Below, piece by piece: positions 53,783-61,255 of a stretch of 64,000 nucleotides of DNA. Within the stretch, counting starts at the first letter, position 1; every line of letters starts with the position of its first letter. The DNA is taken from the NCBI RefSeq assembly GCF_009828105.1, contig NZ_WTYQ01000002.1:248001-312000 (forward strand). Reading direction: 5' to 3'. The position numbers and the translations under genes were made by a program. The notes beneath the pieces were generated by a model, which saw only the letters and a list, made by a program, of their open reading frames with translations, did not search any database and was not told the DNA's origin. The stretch comes from Altericroceibacterium indicum. GTDB lineage: Bacteria > Pseudomonadota > Alphaproteobacteria > Sphingomonadales > Sphingomonadaceae.

Positions 53783-55416
53783 TGTACCAATATGACCAAT
53801 ATGATCAGGCGATGGTCGATGCCCGTGTCGAGGAATTTCGCGACCAGTGCCGCCGCCGCCTTGAAGGCCATCTGACTGAAGACCAGTTCAAGCCGCTCCG
53901 GCTGATGAACGGGCTCTATCTCCAGCTTCATGCCTATATGCTGCGCGTAGCCGTACCCTATGGCACGATGAACAGCACGCAGATGCACGCGCTGGCTGAC
54001 ATTGCCGACAAATATGACCGTGGCTATGGCCATTTCACCACCCGCCAGAACATCCAGTATAATTGGATCAAGCTGGAAGATGCGGCCGATATTCTGGCCG
54101 ATCTGTCCAAGGTGGAAATGCACGCCATCCAGACCAGCGGCAATTGCATCCGCAACATCAGTTCAGACCATTTCTCCGGCGCTGCTGCCGATGAAGTGAT
54201 CGATCCGCGCCCTTATGCCGAATTGATGCGCCAATGGTCGAGCTTCCACCCGGAATTCACCTATCTGCCGCGCAAGTTCAAATTCTGCGTGATCGCGTCG
54301 GAAAAAGACCGTGCCGCCATGCGCCTGCATGACATCGGCATCCGCATACTGCGCAATGATGATGGCGAAGTGGGTGCGCGCTTCTATGTCGGCGGCGGCA
54401 TGGGCCGCACGCCGTTCATTTCCCCGCTGATCCGCGATTTCGTGCCGATTGACCAGCTCATCACTTATGCTGAAGCCTGCCTGCGGGTCTACAACCGCTA
54501 TGGCCGCCGCGACAATAAGTACAAGGCCCGGATCAAGATCCTCGTCCATGAGCTGGGCAAGGAAGAATATACCCGCCAGGTTGAAGAAGAATTCAAGCAC
54601 CTGCTCGATCAGGGCGTGGAACCGCCCCTCGCCGAGATTGAACGGATCAAGACCTATTTCGAAGGCCCCGCTTTTGAAGAAGGCCTGTCTGACGAAGTAG
54701 ACCGTTCCGATCCTGATTTTGCGCTATGGGTTGATACCAATACCAATCCGCACAAGCAGGCTGGCTATGTCAGTGCGGTGATCAGCCTGAAGCCGGTAGG
54801 CGGCATCCCCGGTGACGCCACAGCCGAACAAATGCACCTGATCGCTGATCTGGCACGCGAATACAGCTTCGACGAATTGCGCGTGATGCACACGCAAAAC
54901 ATTGTGCTGCCACATGTAAAGAAAGCCGATCTCCATGCTATCTGGACGAGGCTGGAAGCCGCTGGCCTTGGCACGGCCAATCTCGATCAGGTGGGTGACA
55001 TCATCGCCTGCCCCGGCCTTGATTATTGCAGCCTTGCCAATGCCCGTTCCATCCCGCTGGCGCAGAAGATTTCGCGCCGCTTCGATGAAAATGGCAAGGG
55101 CGCAACCTTGGGCGAATTGAAGCTCAAGATTTCGGGCTGCATCAATGCCTGCGGCCACCATCATGCCGGCCATATCGGCATTCTGGGTGTCGATAAGAAG
55201 GGCAAGGAGAACTACCAGCTCTCCTTCGGCGGTTCGGAAGGCGAAGATACTTCGCTCGCCAAGATCACCGGCCCCGGCTTTGATGAAGATGGCGTGGTGG
55301 ATGCGGTGGAAAAGGCCACCGATGTTTACCTGCGCGAACGCCACGATGGCGAACGCTTCCTCGATACCTATCGCCGCATTGGCATGGCCCCTTTCAAGGA
55401 AGCCCTTTATGACTGA
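53782..55416 (+). CDS. cysI: Ferredoxin-type assimilatory sulfite reductase (nitrite/sulfite reductase family)
   Basis: 544 residues. It reduces sulfite to sulfide with a siroheme-[4Fe-4S] centre. Cluster cysteines are visible as CPGLDYC and GCINACGHHHAGHIG, and the siroheme-binding Arg/Lys are in FTTRQNIQYNW and HTQNIVLPH. The two ferredoxin-like repeats are complete. No cysJ flavoprotein gene is nearby, so electrons probably come from ferredoxin or another donor. It lies inside the cobA-DUF2849-cysI-DUF934-cysH operon, every junction overlapping; here the DUF934 start lies 8 bases before the stop. Nitrite as substrate is less likely, given cysH downstream. Confidence 0.94.
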   Translation: MYQYDQYDQAMVDARVEEFRDQCRRRLEGHLTEDQFKPLRLMNGLYLQLHAYMLRVAVPYGTMNSTQMHALADIADKYDRGYGHFTTRQNIQYNWIKLEDAADILADLSKVEMHAIQTSGNCIRNISSDHFSGAAADEVIDPRPYAELMRQWSSFHPEFTYLPRKFKFCVIASEKDRAAMRLHDIGIRILRNDDGEVGARFYVGGGMGRTPFISPLIRDFVPIDQLITYAEACLRVYNRYGRRDNKYKARIKILVHELGKEEYTRQVEEEFKHLLDQGVEPPLAEIERIKTYFEGPAFEEGLSDEVDRSDPDFALWVDTNTNPHKQAGYVSAVISLKPVGGIPGDATAEQMHLIADLAREYSFDELRVMHTQNIVLPHVKKADLHAIWTRLEAAGLGTANLDQVGDIIACPGLDYCSLANARSIPLAQKISRRFDENGKGATLGELKLKISGCINACGHHHAGHIGILGVDKKGKENYQLSFGGSEGEDTSLAKITGPGFDEDGVVDAVEKATDVYLRERHDGERFLDTYRRIGMAPFKEALYD

Positions 55417-55861
55417 GACCGCCCCTGAAAATTACGTGCAGATCCGTTTCCGCGATGATGCGCAGGTGAGTGATCCTGCCGTGACCGTGGACGCTTTCCT
55501 CGGCCAGACCAACGCCGTGGCCGTGCGGATTGAACCGGGTGATGATGCGCGCCAATTGCTGCCGCATCTGGATCGGATCGCGCTCGTGGAAGTGAACTTC
55601 CCGGCTTACACCGATGGGCGCGGCTATTCCGCCGCCCGCATCCTGCGCGAAGAAGGCTATACCGGCGAATTGCGCGCCGTGGGCGATGTGCTGGTGGATC
55701 AGCTTTCGCACATGAAGCGCTGCGGGTTTGACGCTTTTGCCCCCAATGCCCCGCTTGATGAAGAAGACGTGAAGGCCGCGTTCAACCGCTGGCCCGAAGT
55801 CTATCAGGCCGCAGCCGATGATCGCCAGCCGATCTGGAACCTGCGGCACAAAGGTAAATAA
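55409..55861 (+). CDS. DUF934 domain-containing protein of the sulfite reductase operon
   Basis: 150 residues from ATG 55409. The family pattern is FPAYTDGRGYSAARILREE, GELRAVGDVLVDQLSHMKRCGFDAF, and the ending AFNRWPEVYQAA. DUF934 proteins occur almost exclusively beside cysI/cysH in proteobacteria and are presumed to help sulfite reductase activity or assembly; biochemical function is unknown to me. Its start overlaps cysI by 8 bases and its stop overlaps the cysH start (TAATG). Confidence 0.9.
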   Translation: MTETAPENYVQIRFRDDAQVSDPAVTVDAFLGQTNAVAVRIEPGDDARQLLPHLDRIALVEVNFPAYTDGRGYSAARILREEGYTGELRAVGDVLVDQLSHMKRCGFDAFAPNAPLDEEDVKAAFNRWPEVYQAAADDRQPIWNLRHKGK

Positions 55862-56691
55862 TGATGAACAGCACCACCATCACCGATCAGAGCGCTGACA
55901 GGGTAGTGGACCGGATCAACACCGGCCCGCGCTTCACCGAAGCGGACGCCATTCGTCTCAATCGCATGTTCAGCAAGAAGGGCACGATGGACGTGCTGCA
56001 CGCGGTCCTGAAAGACGGGCTGGCCGGTGATGTGGCGGCTGTTTCCAGCTTTGGCGCGGAAAGCGCCGTGCTGCTGCACCTCATTGCACAGGTTGATCCT
56101 GCAACCCCGGTATTGTTCCTTGAAACGGGCAAGCATTTCCCGGAAACGCTGGCCTATCGTGATGAGCTGGTGGCCAAATTGGGCCTCACCAATCTCATCA
56201 ATCTGACACCGGATGAAGAAGACCTCGCCAAAAAGGACGAAAACGGCCTGCGCTGGTCATGGGACCCGGATGGTTGCTGCGAAATTCGTAAAGTCATCCC
56301 GCTGGCCAAGGCGATGACCGGCTATGATGCGTCGCTGACCGGCCGCAAGAGCTTCCAGTCCAGCACCCGCGCCAATCTGCCCCGGTTTGAAATCGACCAT
56401 TCCGACGCGCAAGGGCGCCTCAAGATCAACCCGCTGATCGATTGGCAGGCCGCTGATCTGCAAGCCTATATGGATGAACACGACCTGCCCCGCCATCCGC
56501 TGGTGGAACAAGGCTATCCCTCGATCGGCTGCATGCCCTGCACCAACAAGGTCGCGCCGGGAGAAGACCCCCGCTCAGGCCGCTGGGCCGGATGGGACAA
56601 AACCGAATGCGGCATCCACAGCCCGAATAATCCCGACGCTGGCGGAAAAGACGACGGCCTACTCCCTCCGGGATATGAACCGGCGTTTTGA
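55861..56691 (+). CDS. cysH: Phosphoadenylyl/adenylyl-sulfate reductase CysH ([4Fe-4S] type)
   Basis: 276 residues. It reduces activated sulfate to sulfite using thioredoxin or glutathione. The PP-loop region SSFGAESAVLLHLIAQVD and the catalytic ECGIH near the C-terminus (TECGIHSP) are present. The double-Cys DGCCEIRKV and the later IGCMPCT motif are the [4Fe-4S] ligands found in bacterial APS reductases but absent from E. coli PAPS reductase, so APS is the more likely substrate. It is the last gene of the operon and feeds sulfite to CysI. Its stop lies 5 bases from the stop of the convergent DUF3644 gene. Confidence 0.94.
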   Translation: MMNSTTITDQSADRVVDRINTGPRFTEADAIRLNRMFSKKGTMDVLHAVLKDGLAGDVAAVSSFGAESAVLLHLIAQVDPATPVLFLETGKHFPETLAYRDELVAKLGLTNLINLTPDEEDLAKKDENGLRWSWDPDGCCEIRKVIPLAKAMTGYDASLTGRKSFQSSTRANLPRFEIDHSDAQGRLKINPLIDWQAADLQAYMDEHDLPRHPLVEQGYPSIGCMPCTNKVAPGEDPRSGRWAGWDKTECGIHSPNNPDAGGKDDGLLPPGYEPAF

Positions 56692-56696
56692 TGAAA

Positions 56697-57462
56697 TTAC
56701 CTCAACTTAAATGAAGTAAGTTCTTGAAATTTTTTTTCATCATTTACCTGTGATACTAAGTATTGAACCCATTGATCAGAGAATGTGTAATCATCGTGCG
56801 CAGCATGATAAATGCAAAAGTCTCGATTAGTATTTTCAGGTTGGTCAGCTCCTTTTTTTGGGCGCACCTTGAATTTACGCCAAGCTTGAGTGTGATTATG
56901 CTGATTAAAATTTTTGCCTGATTCTCTAACTACAGCATCAATCACATCGCTTGGCTTATGTGGATATAAATGATCGGCAAGCTTATGCTGGACTAAAACA
57001 TTTCGAATTTCTTTACCTTCAGCAGAGGCAGGTTGGACAAATTGGAAATGGGAACGTGCCTTCGTTACAGCGTCCAACGTATAAACCACACGAAATTGAT
57101 ATTCAATATCAGCAGCTTGTTCCTCAGTCATATCTTTTGATAATCGAGCGTCTGTAGATTCTATATGCGCAGGTATTTCATATCTATTTATAGTACTAGC
57201 TTGATCGAAATTAATTTTGGAAAATTGAAGAGCAAAAGAAAGCTCATGTGAAAGAGTCAATCTTTCTCCAAATAATTCACAAATTATTTTATCAAAGTTT
57301 AAGCAGCACGCCTGAAAAAGAGCCAGCCACTTCTTATCAGCTCGACCTAATAATTTATGTTCAACGTCATCACGTAATATTTTCAAAGCTTGGAGGTTAT
57401 CTTTGATGCCTTTACTTAATGGGCAGTCATGCCTCTTTAGCATTTGGCTCAGTAAAAGTGAT
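56697..57462 (-). pseudogene. DUF3644 protein, C-terminal half (gene split by a transposon)
   Basis: The C-terminal 250 or so codons of a DUF3644 gene, from the transposon end to stop TAA at 56697. Key segments are MLKRHDCPLSKGIKDNLQAL, ILRDDVEHKLLGRADKKW, LFQACCLNFDK and LSFALQFSK, the most conserved part of DUF3644. It could in theory still be translated from the Met at 57443, but there is no ribosome site. The DNA is clearly AT-rich and unlike its neighbours. The N-terminal half is at 59809-60247. The two join exactly in frame when the transposon and one target duplication are removed. DUF3644 genes recur in defence islands; the function is unknown. Confidence 0.85.
57455..57462. repeat. 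8-bp target-site duplication, left copy (AAAGTGAT)
   Basis: AAAGTGAT directly precedes the left inverted repeat, and an identical copy follows the right one at 59809-59816. Eight bases is the usual duplication length for IS1595-family elements. Confidence 0.88.
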
Positions 57463-57486
57463 AGGGCTTATATATCTGCTTGACCC
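57463..57486. repeat. Left terminal inverted repeat of the IS1595-type element
   Basis: AGGGCTTATATATCTGCTTG followed by ACCC. It matches the right end with one gap and several mismatches, sharing GGG, TATATA and TGACC. Confidence 0.8.
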
Positions 57487-57514
57487 AATCTGATTTCCCT
57501 GCCATAACGAGGGC

Positions 57515-58447
57515 ATGGAAACGAGTGCCCCTAAGAAACAGCAGTTTACCAGCCTGATCCAGATGATGCGGGCCATGCCGGACGAGCAGTCCGCAATTGA
57601 TCATTTCACCGCGATCCGCTGGAAGCATGGGGCTTACTGCCCCCACTGTGGCGCTACCAAGGTCTATCACTTCAAGGATGGGCGGACACACAAGTGCGGC
57701 AAATGCCGTAAGCGGTTCTCGATCAAGGTCGGCACGATCTTTGAGGACAGCAAGATCGGCCTGCGGGAATGGATGCTAGCGGTCTGGCTGCTCACCAATC
57801 ACAAGAAAGGCATCGCCAGCACGCAGCTTGCGACCGACATTGGAGTGACGCAAAAGACCGCGTGGTTCATGCTCCACCGCCTTCGCTACGCCGCCCAAAC
57901 CAAGTCGTTCAACCGCCCTCTAGACGGTGAGATTGAAGCCGACGAAACCTTCATTGGCGGCAAGGAAAAGAACAAGCACGCCAGCAAGCGCACGGGTGGC
58001 AAGCAGGGCGGTAAAGGCAAGGCTATCGTCCTTGGCGTTCTGAAGCGGGATGGAGACCTCGTTACGGGCACGCTTCCGAACCTGCGCGCCAAGAACGTGC
58101 AGGGCGCGATCAACAGTATTGTCGCCCCCGGTTCTACCGTGATGACCGACGAGCACGTTAGCTTCAACGGATTGAGCGACCGATTCACCCATCACCGCGT
58201 GAACCACAGCGCGGGCGAGTATGTTCGCAATTACTGCCTTCATACGAACGGCATTGAGAGCGTGTGGGCGCTGTTCAAGCGGCAGGTGATTGGCATCCAT
58301 CACTGGCTCTCGCCTAAGCACTTGAGCCGCTACCTCAACGAAATGACGTGGCGCTTCAACCAGCGCGAAATCGAAGCGGGCGAGCGCGTGAACGCCCTTC
58401 TGGAACAGACGACAGGTCGCCTCACCTACAAGGAACTGATCGCATGA
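57515..58447 (+). CDS. IS1595-family transposase (ISXO2-like DDE/DDN domain)
   Basis: 310 residues. An N-terminal zinc ribbon uses Cys42/Cys45 (YCPHCG) and Cys61/Cys64 (KCGKC), followed by the helix-turn-helix (STQLATDIGVTQKTAWFMLHRLR). The catalytic core has D143 (EIEADETFIGGK), D212 (VMTDEHVSF) and the N245/E248 pair in HTNGIESVWALFKRQ. This DD(N/E) pattern with an HTNGIESVW block is the ISXO2/IS1595 signature. The gene begins 52 bases from the left end. Its stop overlaps the passenger ATG (ATGA), implying co-translation. All motifs are intact, so the element may still be active. Confidence 0.94.
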   Translation: METSAPKKQQFTSLIQMMRAMPDEQSAIDHFTAIRWKHGAYCPHCGATKVYHFKDGRTHKCGKCRKRFSIKVGTIFEDSKIGLREWMLAVWLLTNHKKGIASTQLATDIGVTQKTAWFMLHRLRYAAQTKSFNRPLDGEIEADETFIGGKEKNKHASKRTGGKQGGKGKAIVLGVLKRDGDLVTGTLPNLRAKNVQGAINSIVAPGSTVMTDEHVSFNGLSDRFTHHRVNHSAGEYVRNYCLHTNGIESVWALFKRQVIGIHHWLSPKHLSRYLNEMTWRFNQREIEAGERVNALLEQTTGRLTYKELIA

Positions 58448-59775
58448 CGGACAATCGCAAGCTTGATGGCCCTGTCGACTTTGATTTCGATTTCGAGGAG
58501 GCAATGGAACGCATCGCGCAGACAGACCCGGATGAAGTAACGGCTCTGGTCGCAGCTGATTTGCCGGAAGAAACGATCGATACGCTGTTGGCGGCGTTCG
58601 AGGCAGCAGCCCGCGAAACCGAGGACGGGAACCAGTTTTGGACCGCACGCGAACTGGCTGTGCTTCTAGGCTATGCGGACTATCGGAACTTCCTTTCGAC
58701 TGTCGAAAAGGCGAAGACCGCCTGTCGCCAAATGCGGCTCGATCCAGAAGACCATTTCGTTGACGTCACCGATATGGTCCAAATTGGCTCTGGCGCTAAG
58801 CGCGAGCGCGATAACATCCACCTCGACCGATATGCCTGCTACCTGATCGCGCAAAACGGCGATCCCCGTAAGCGGCCCATCAGCTTCGCCCAAAACTATT
58901 TTGCAATCCAGACGCGCCGCCAAGAACTGGAAGACGAGGATGGCGTGGATTTCGGCTCTCTCACTGAGAACCAGCAGCGGCTCTACCTGCGCAATCAAGT
59001 GGTCGAGCAGAACAAGCTTCTTGCAAGTGCCGCTAAGGGTGCCGGAGTCCAGAACAAGGACTTCGGAAAGTTTCATAACCGAGGGTATCAAGGTCTCTAC
59101 GGTGGAAGGGGCGTTGATGAAATCCGCTCCTACAAACGCTTGCCGAAGCGCGCCCAAATTCTCGACCACATGGGAAGCACGGAACTGGCAGCGAACCTGT
59201 TTCGAATTACGCAAACTGAAGAGAAGCTGCGCGAACGGAAAATCCAAGGCAAAGAAGCGGCCTGCAACGCGCACTATGAGGTCGGCCTGAAAGTCCGCCA
59301 AACCATGCGGGAACTCAGCGGTATCATGCCTGAAGACCTTCCCGTTGCCGAGGATGTGAAGAAGATCGCCCGGCAGGAACGTAAGCAGCAGCGCATGCGG
59401 GCTGTGGAGCCTCAGCAGCGCATTGAGCAACCGCTAAATGAGCCGAAGGCAACTGTTCCGGTTGAAATTGACCTTACCAAAGACCTCTGGAAATACGCGC
59501 TCTTGGTCCTGTCTGTGCAGCCTGAGGGCGAAATGAAGACTTCAGCCATGATTGAGGCGCTGCCGGATTACATCGCGCTCCCAGACGAACATCTGGCGGC
59601 CAACGAAAGCCGGAAGGACTCCAAGTTTTCGCAAATCGTGCGCAACCTCAAATCGCACAAAAACAGCAAATCTAACTTCATCTATCAGGGGTATGCGCAG
59701 GATATCCGTGGCGGCTTCAAGATCACCCGGAAGGGACTGGATTTCGTGCGTGAGTATTTCAAAGACCGGGCTTAA
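58444..59775 (+). CDS. DinD-like protein fused to an Mrr_N-like winged helix (transposon passenger)
   Basis: 443 residues in three parts. Residues 1-60 are acidic (DFDFDFEEAME). Residues 63-330 match E. coli DNA-damage-inducible protein D: FWTARELAVLLGYADYRNF, DMVQIGSGAKRERDNIHLDR, YACYLIAQNGDPRK, YFAIQTRRQEL, NRGYQGLYGG, ILDHMGSTELAANLFR. Residues 345-440 form a winged helix like the N-terminal domain of Mrr (SKFSQIVRNLKSHKNSKS, IRGGFKITRKGLDFVREYF). E. coli DinD inhibits RecA-mediated strand exchange. Encoded inside an IS1595 element and overlapping the transposase stop, this version may influence host recombination or repair to favour transposition; that is inference. The transposon's right end is 33 bases downstream. 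Confidence 0.88.
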   Translation: MTDNRKLDGPVDFDFDFEEAMERIAQTDPDEVTALVAADLPEETIDTLLAAFEAAARETEDGNQFWTARELAVLLGYADYRNFLSTVEKAKTACRQMRLDPEDHFVDVTDMVQIGSGAKRERDNIHLDRYACYLIAQNGDPRKRPISFAQNYFAIQTRRQELEDEDGVDFGSLTENQQRLYLRNQVVEQNKLLASAAKGAGVQNKDFGKFHNRGYQGLYGGRGVDEIRSYKRLPKRAQILDHMGSTELAANLFRITQTEEKLRERKIQGKEAACNAHYEVGLKVRQTMRELSGIMPEDLPVAEDVKKIARQERKQQRMRAVEPQQRIEQPLNEPKATVPVEIDLTKDLWKYALLVLSVQPEGEMKTSAMIEALPDYIALPDEHLAANESRKDSKFSQIVRNLKSHKNSKSNFIYQGYAQDIRGGFKITRKGLDFVREYFKDRA

Positions 59776-59785
59776 TTCCGGGCTA

Positions 59786-59808
59786 GGTCACACACGTATA
59801 TAGGTCCC
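59786..59808. repeat. Right terminal inverted repeat of the IS1595-type element
   Basis: Read inward on the minus strand: GGGACCTATATACGTGTG then TGACC. It pairs with the left end and abuts the right AAAGTGAT copy. Confidence 0.8.
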
Positions 59809-59816
59809 AAAGTGAT
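59809..59816. repeat. 8-bp target-site duplication, right copy (AAAGTGAT)
   Basis: Identical to 57455-57462. It is part of the DUF3644 reading frame (codons for R-S-L on the minus strand). Confidence 0.88.
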
Positions 59817-60247
59817 CGTCCATCTGATGAAACTATATTGACATGCTTCCGTTCGTAAAATTCGTGAAGAAGATATGTCCACGCTACATTTGCAAGAATG
59901 GTAAAAACTTCGGTTTTAAATAGCGTTGTAGGACTGTTAAAAACTTGAACAGCCAAAATCATAGATTCACGAGCTCGTATTAAGCGCTCATCATCAAAGA
60001 CATTTAAACCTGTCTTATAGTCATATGAATTCTTTTTTATCTTAAAAAATTCGACTTCTTCTTCATCACTGCAACGAATCCCGTCGTCATTTTTAACTTC
60101 TGTTATTCGCGCACCATTAATTGTAGCATTTCGTCCAACGTTTACTAAAGCTTGAATATCTTGATTGCGCCAGCCTTCGGCAAGCAACGCTTTGACAATT
60201 GATCTTTCAAGCTGAGTCAAAGCTCCATTTTTGTTTCTTGTGACCAT
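59809..60247 (-). pseudogene. DUF3644 protein, N-terminal half (gene split by a transposon)
   Basis: About 146 codons from ATG 60247 up to the transposon; translation would run 9 codons into the element and stop at 59783. It begins with a helix-turn-helix-like region (LTQLERSIVKALLAEGWRNQDIQALVNVGRNATINGARITEV). The start of the DUF3644 fold follows (RARESMILAVQVFNSPTTLFKTEVFTILANVAWTYLLHEFYERK). GGGGGAAGAGG directly precedes the ATG. The intact gene would have encoded 398 residues. AT-rich composition marks it as acquired; it sits alone between cysH and an epimerase gene. A single-gene abortive-infection or defence role is plausible for DUF3644 but not shown. Confidence 0.85.
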
Positions 60248-60340
60248 CCTCTTCCCCCACGCAACAGAAAATCACAAAGGTGTATTTAGGAATTTTTTCA
60301 TTAACATTATAGAATTATTAGATTGTTATAATCAATATTG

Positions 60341-61255
60341 TTAAACCCAGCCTTCCGCGCGATACCATTCAGCGGTTTGGGTAAGGCCTTCTTCCGTGTC
60401 CACTTTGGCTGACCACAGGCTTGCCGGTGGGGCCATTTCAGGGGTGCAGACCCAGTTCGGGTGGCACATGTAGCTGACCCGGTCGGGGGTGAGTTTGGCG
60501 CCTGTGCCCCGGATGAAGCTGTCAAACCTGGCGATCCGTTGCAATGTGCTTTGCGAAAGATGCGGCACCCATATATTCTTGCGCCCCATCGCCCGACCAA
60601 TCGCACGGGCAAGTTCACCATGGGACCAGCCGCCATCGCGCCCGTCATCCGGCTCCAGCGTGGCGTGAAGTACATCACCGCGCGCAGGCAGCAGCGCCAG
60701 CAACAAGCGAGCAAGGTCTGCCACATGGATCACCGAAGCACTGCCCTGTTCGGGCGGCATCGGGACCACGCCCCACTTGGCGGCGCGGAACAGTTCGAAC
60801 ATTTCCCTGTCGCGCGGGCCATAGATGGCGGGCGGGCGAACGATGGTCCAATCCATTCCGCTGGCCCCAACGATCCGTTCAGCATGGCGTTTGGACGCGC
60901 CATAGTCTGACAGGCCCGGTTCGCGCGCAGAAAGGGAAGATACGAAGACAAAACGCGGCACACCTGCTGCCACAGCGGCTTCCACCACTTGCAGCGTGCC
61001 GCTGACATTGCCTTTCTGGAAGCCCATCCGGTCCGGCGCATTCACCACGCCTGCCACATGAATCACCGCCTCAGCATTGCGCATCAGGCGTTTGAGGGCG
61101 CGGCGATCAGCCAGATCACCTGTCACCCATTCAACACCCACACGCGGAGGCTGAGCTTTGCGCGTCAAAGCCCGGATCGGAATATTTTGCGCTGCGGCTT
61201 CTTCAAGCAGCGTCTGGCCGACGAAACCCGTCGCGCCAGTAACAGCTATTGTCAC
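60341..61255 (-). CDS. NAD(P)-binding Rossmann-fold protein, NDUFA9-like/epimerase family
   Basis: 304 residues of the extended/atypical SDR class. The dinucleotide motif is VTGATGFVGQTLLEEA, followed by VTGDLADRRALKRLM, AVIHVAGVVNAPD, VFVSSLSA and the YGASKRHAE motif (YxxxK equivalent). IVRPPAIYGPRD is the usual substrate-side loop. The short length and domain order resemble NDUFA9/ubiquinone-associated reductases rather than sugar epimerases. Its start overlaps the proB stop (ATGA), so it is the last gene of an obgE-proB operon. The substrate is unknown. Confidence 0.88.
   Translation of the reverse strand: MTIAVTGATGFVGQTLLEEAAAQNIPIRALTRKAQPPRVGVEWVTGDLADRRALKRLMRNAEAVIHVAGVVNAPDRMGFQKGNVSGTLQVVEAAVAAGVPRFVFVSSLSAREPGLSDYGASKRHAERIVGASGMDWTIVRPPAIYGPRDREMFELFRAAKWGVVPMPPEQGSASVIHVADLARLLLALLPARGDVLHATLEPDDGRDGGWSHGELARAIGRAMGRKNIWVPHLSQSTLQRIARFDSFIRGTGAKLTPDRVSYMCHPNWVCTPEMAPPASLWSAKVDTEEGLTQTAEWYRAEGWV

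Larger units (their letters stand above)
57463..59808 (+). mobile_element. IS1595-family transposon with a DinD-like passenger gene
   Basis: 2,346 bp bounded by imperfect inverted repeats of about 23 bases. Left: (A)GGGCTTATATATCTGCTTGACC. Right, read inward: GGGACCTATATACGTGTG then TGACC. It is flanked by the 8-bp duplication AAAGTGAT. It carries an ISXO2-like transposase and a passenger overlapping its stop codon. Its GC content is that of the host, unlike the AT-rich gene it interrupts. Restoring the target by removing it gives an uninterrupted 399-codon frame including stop, so the boundaries are secure to the base. Confidence 0.92.

Noticed and set aside
57463-57514. LexA box controlling the transposase/DinD genes
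   Set aside because: DinD is SOS-regulated in E. coli, but no GTTC-N7-GTTC or CTGT-N8-ACAG pattern is seen between the transposon end and the transposase start.
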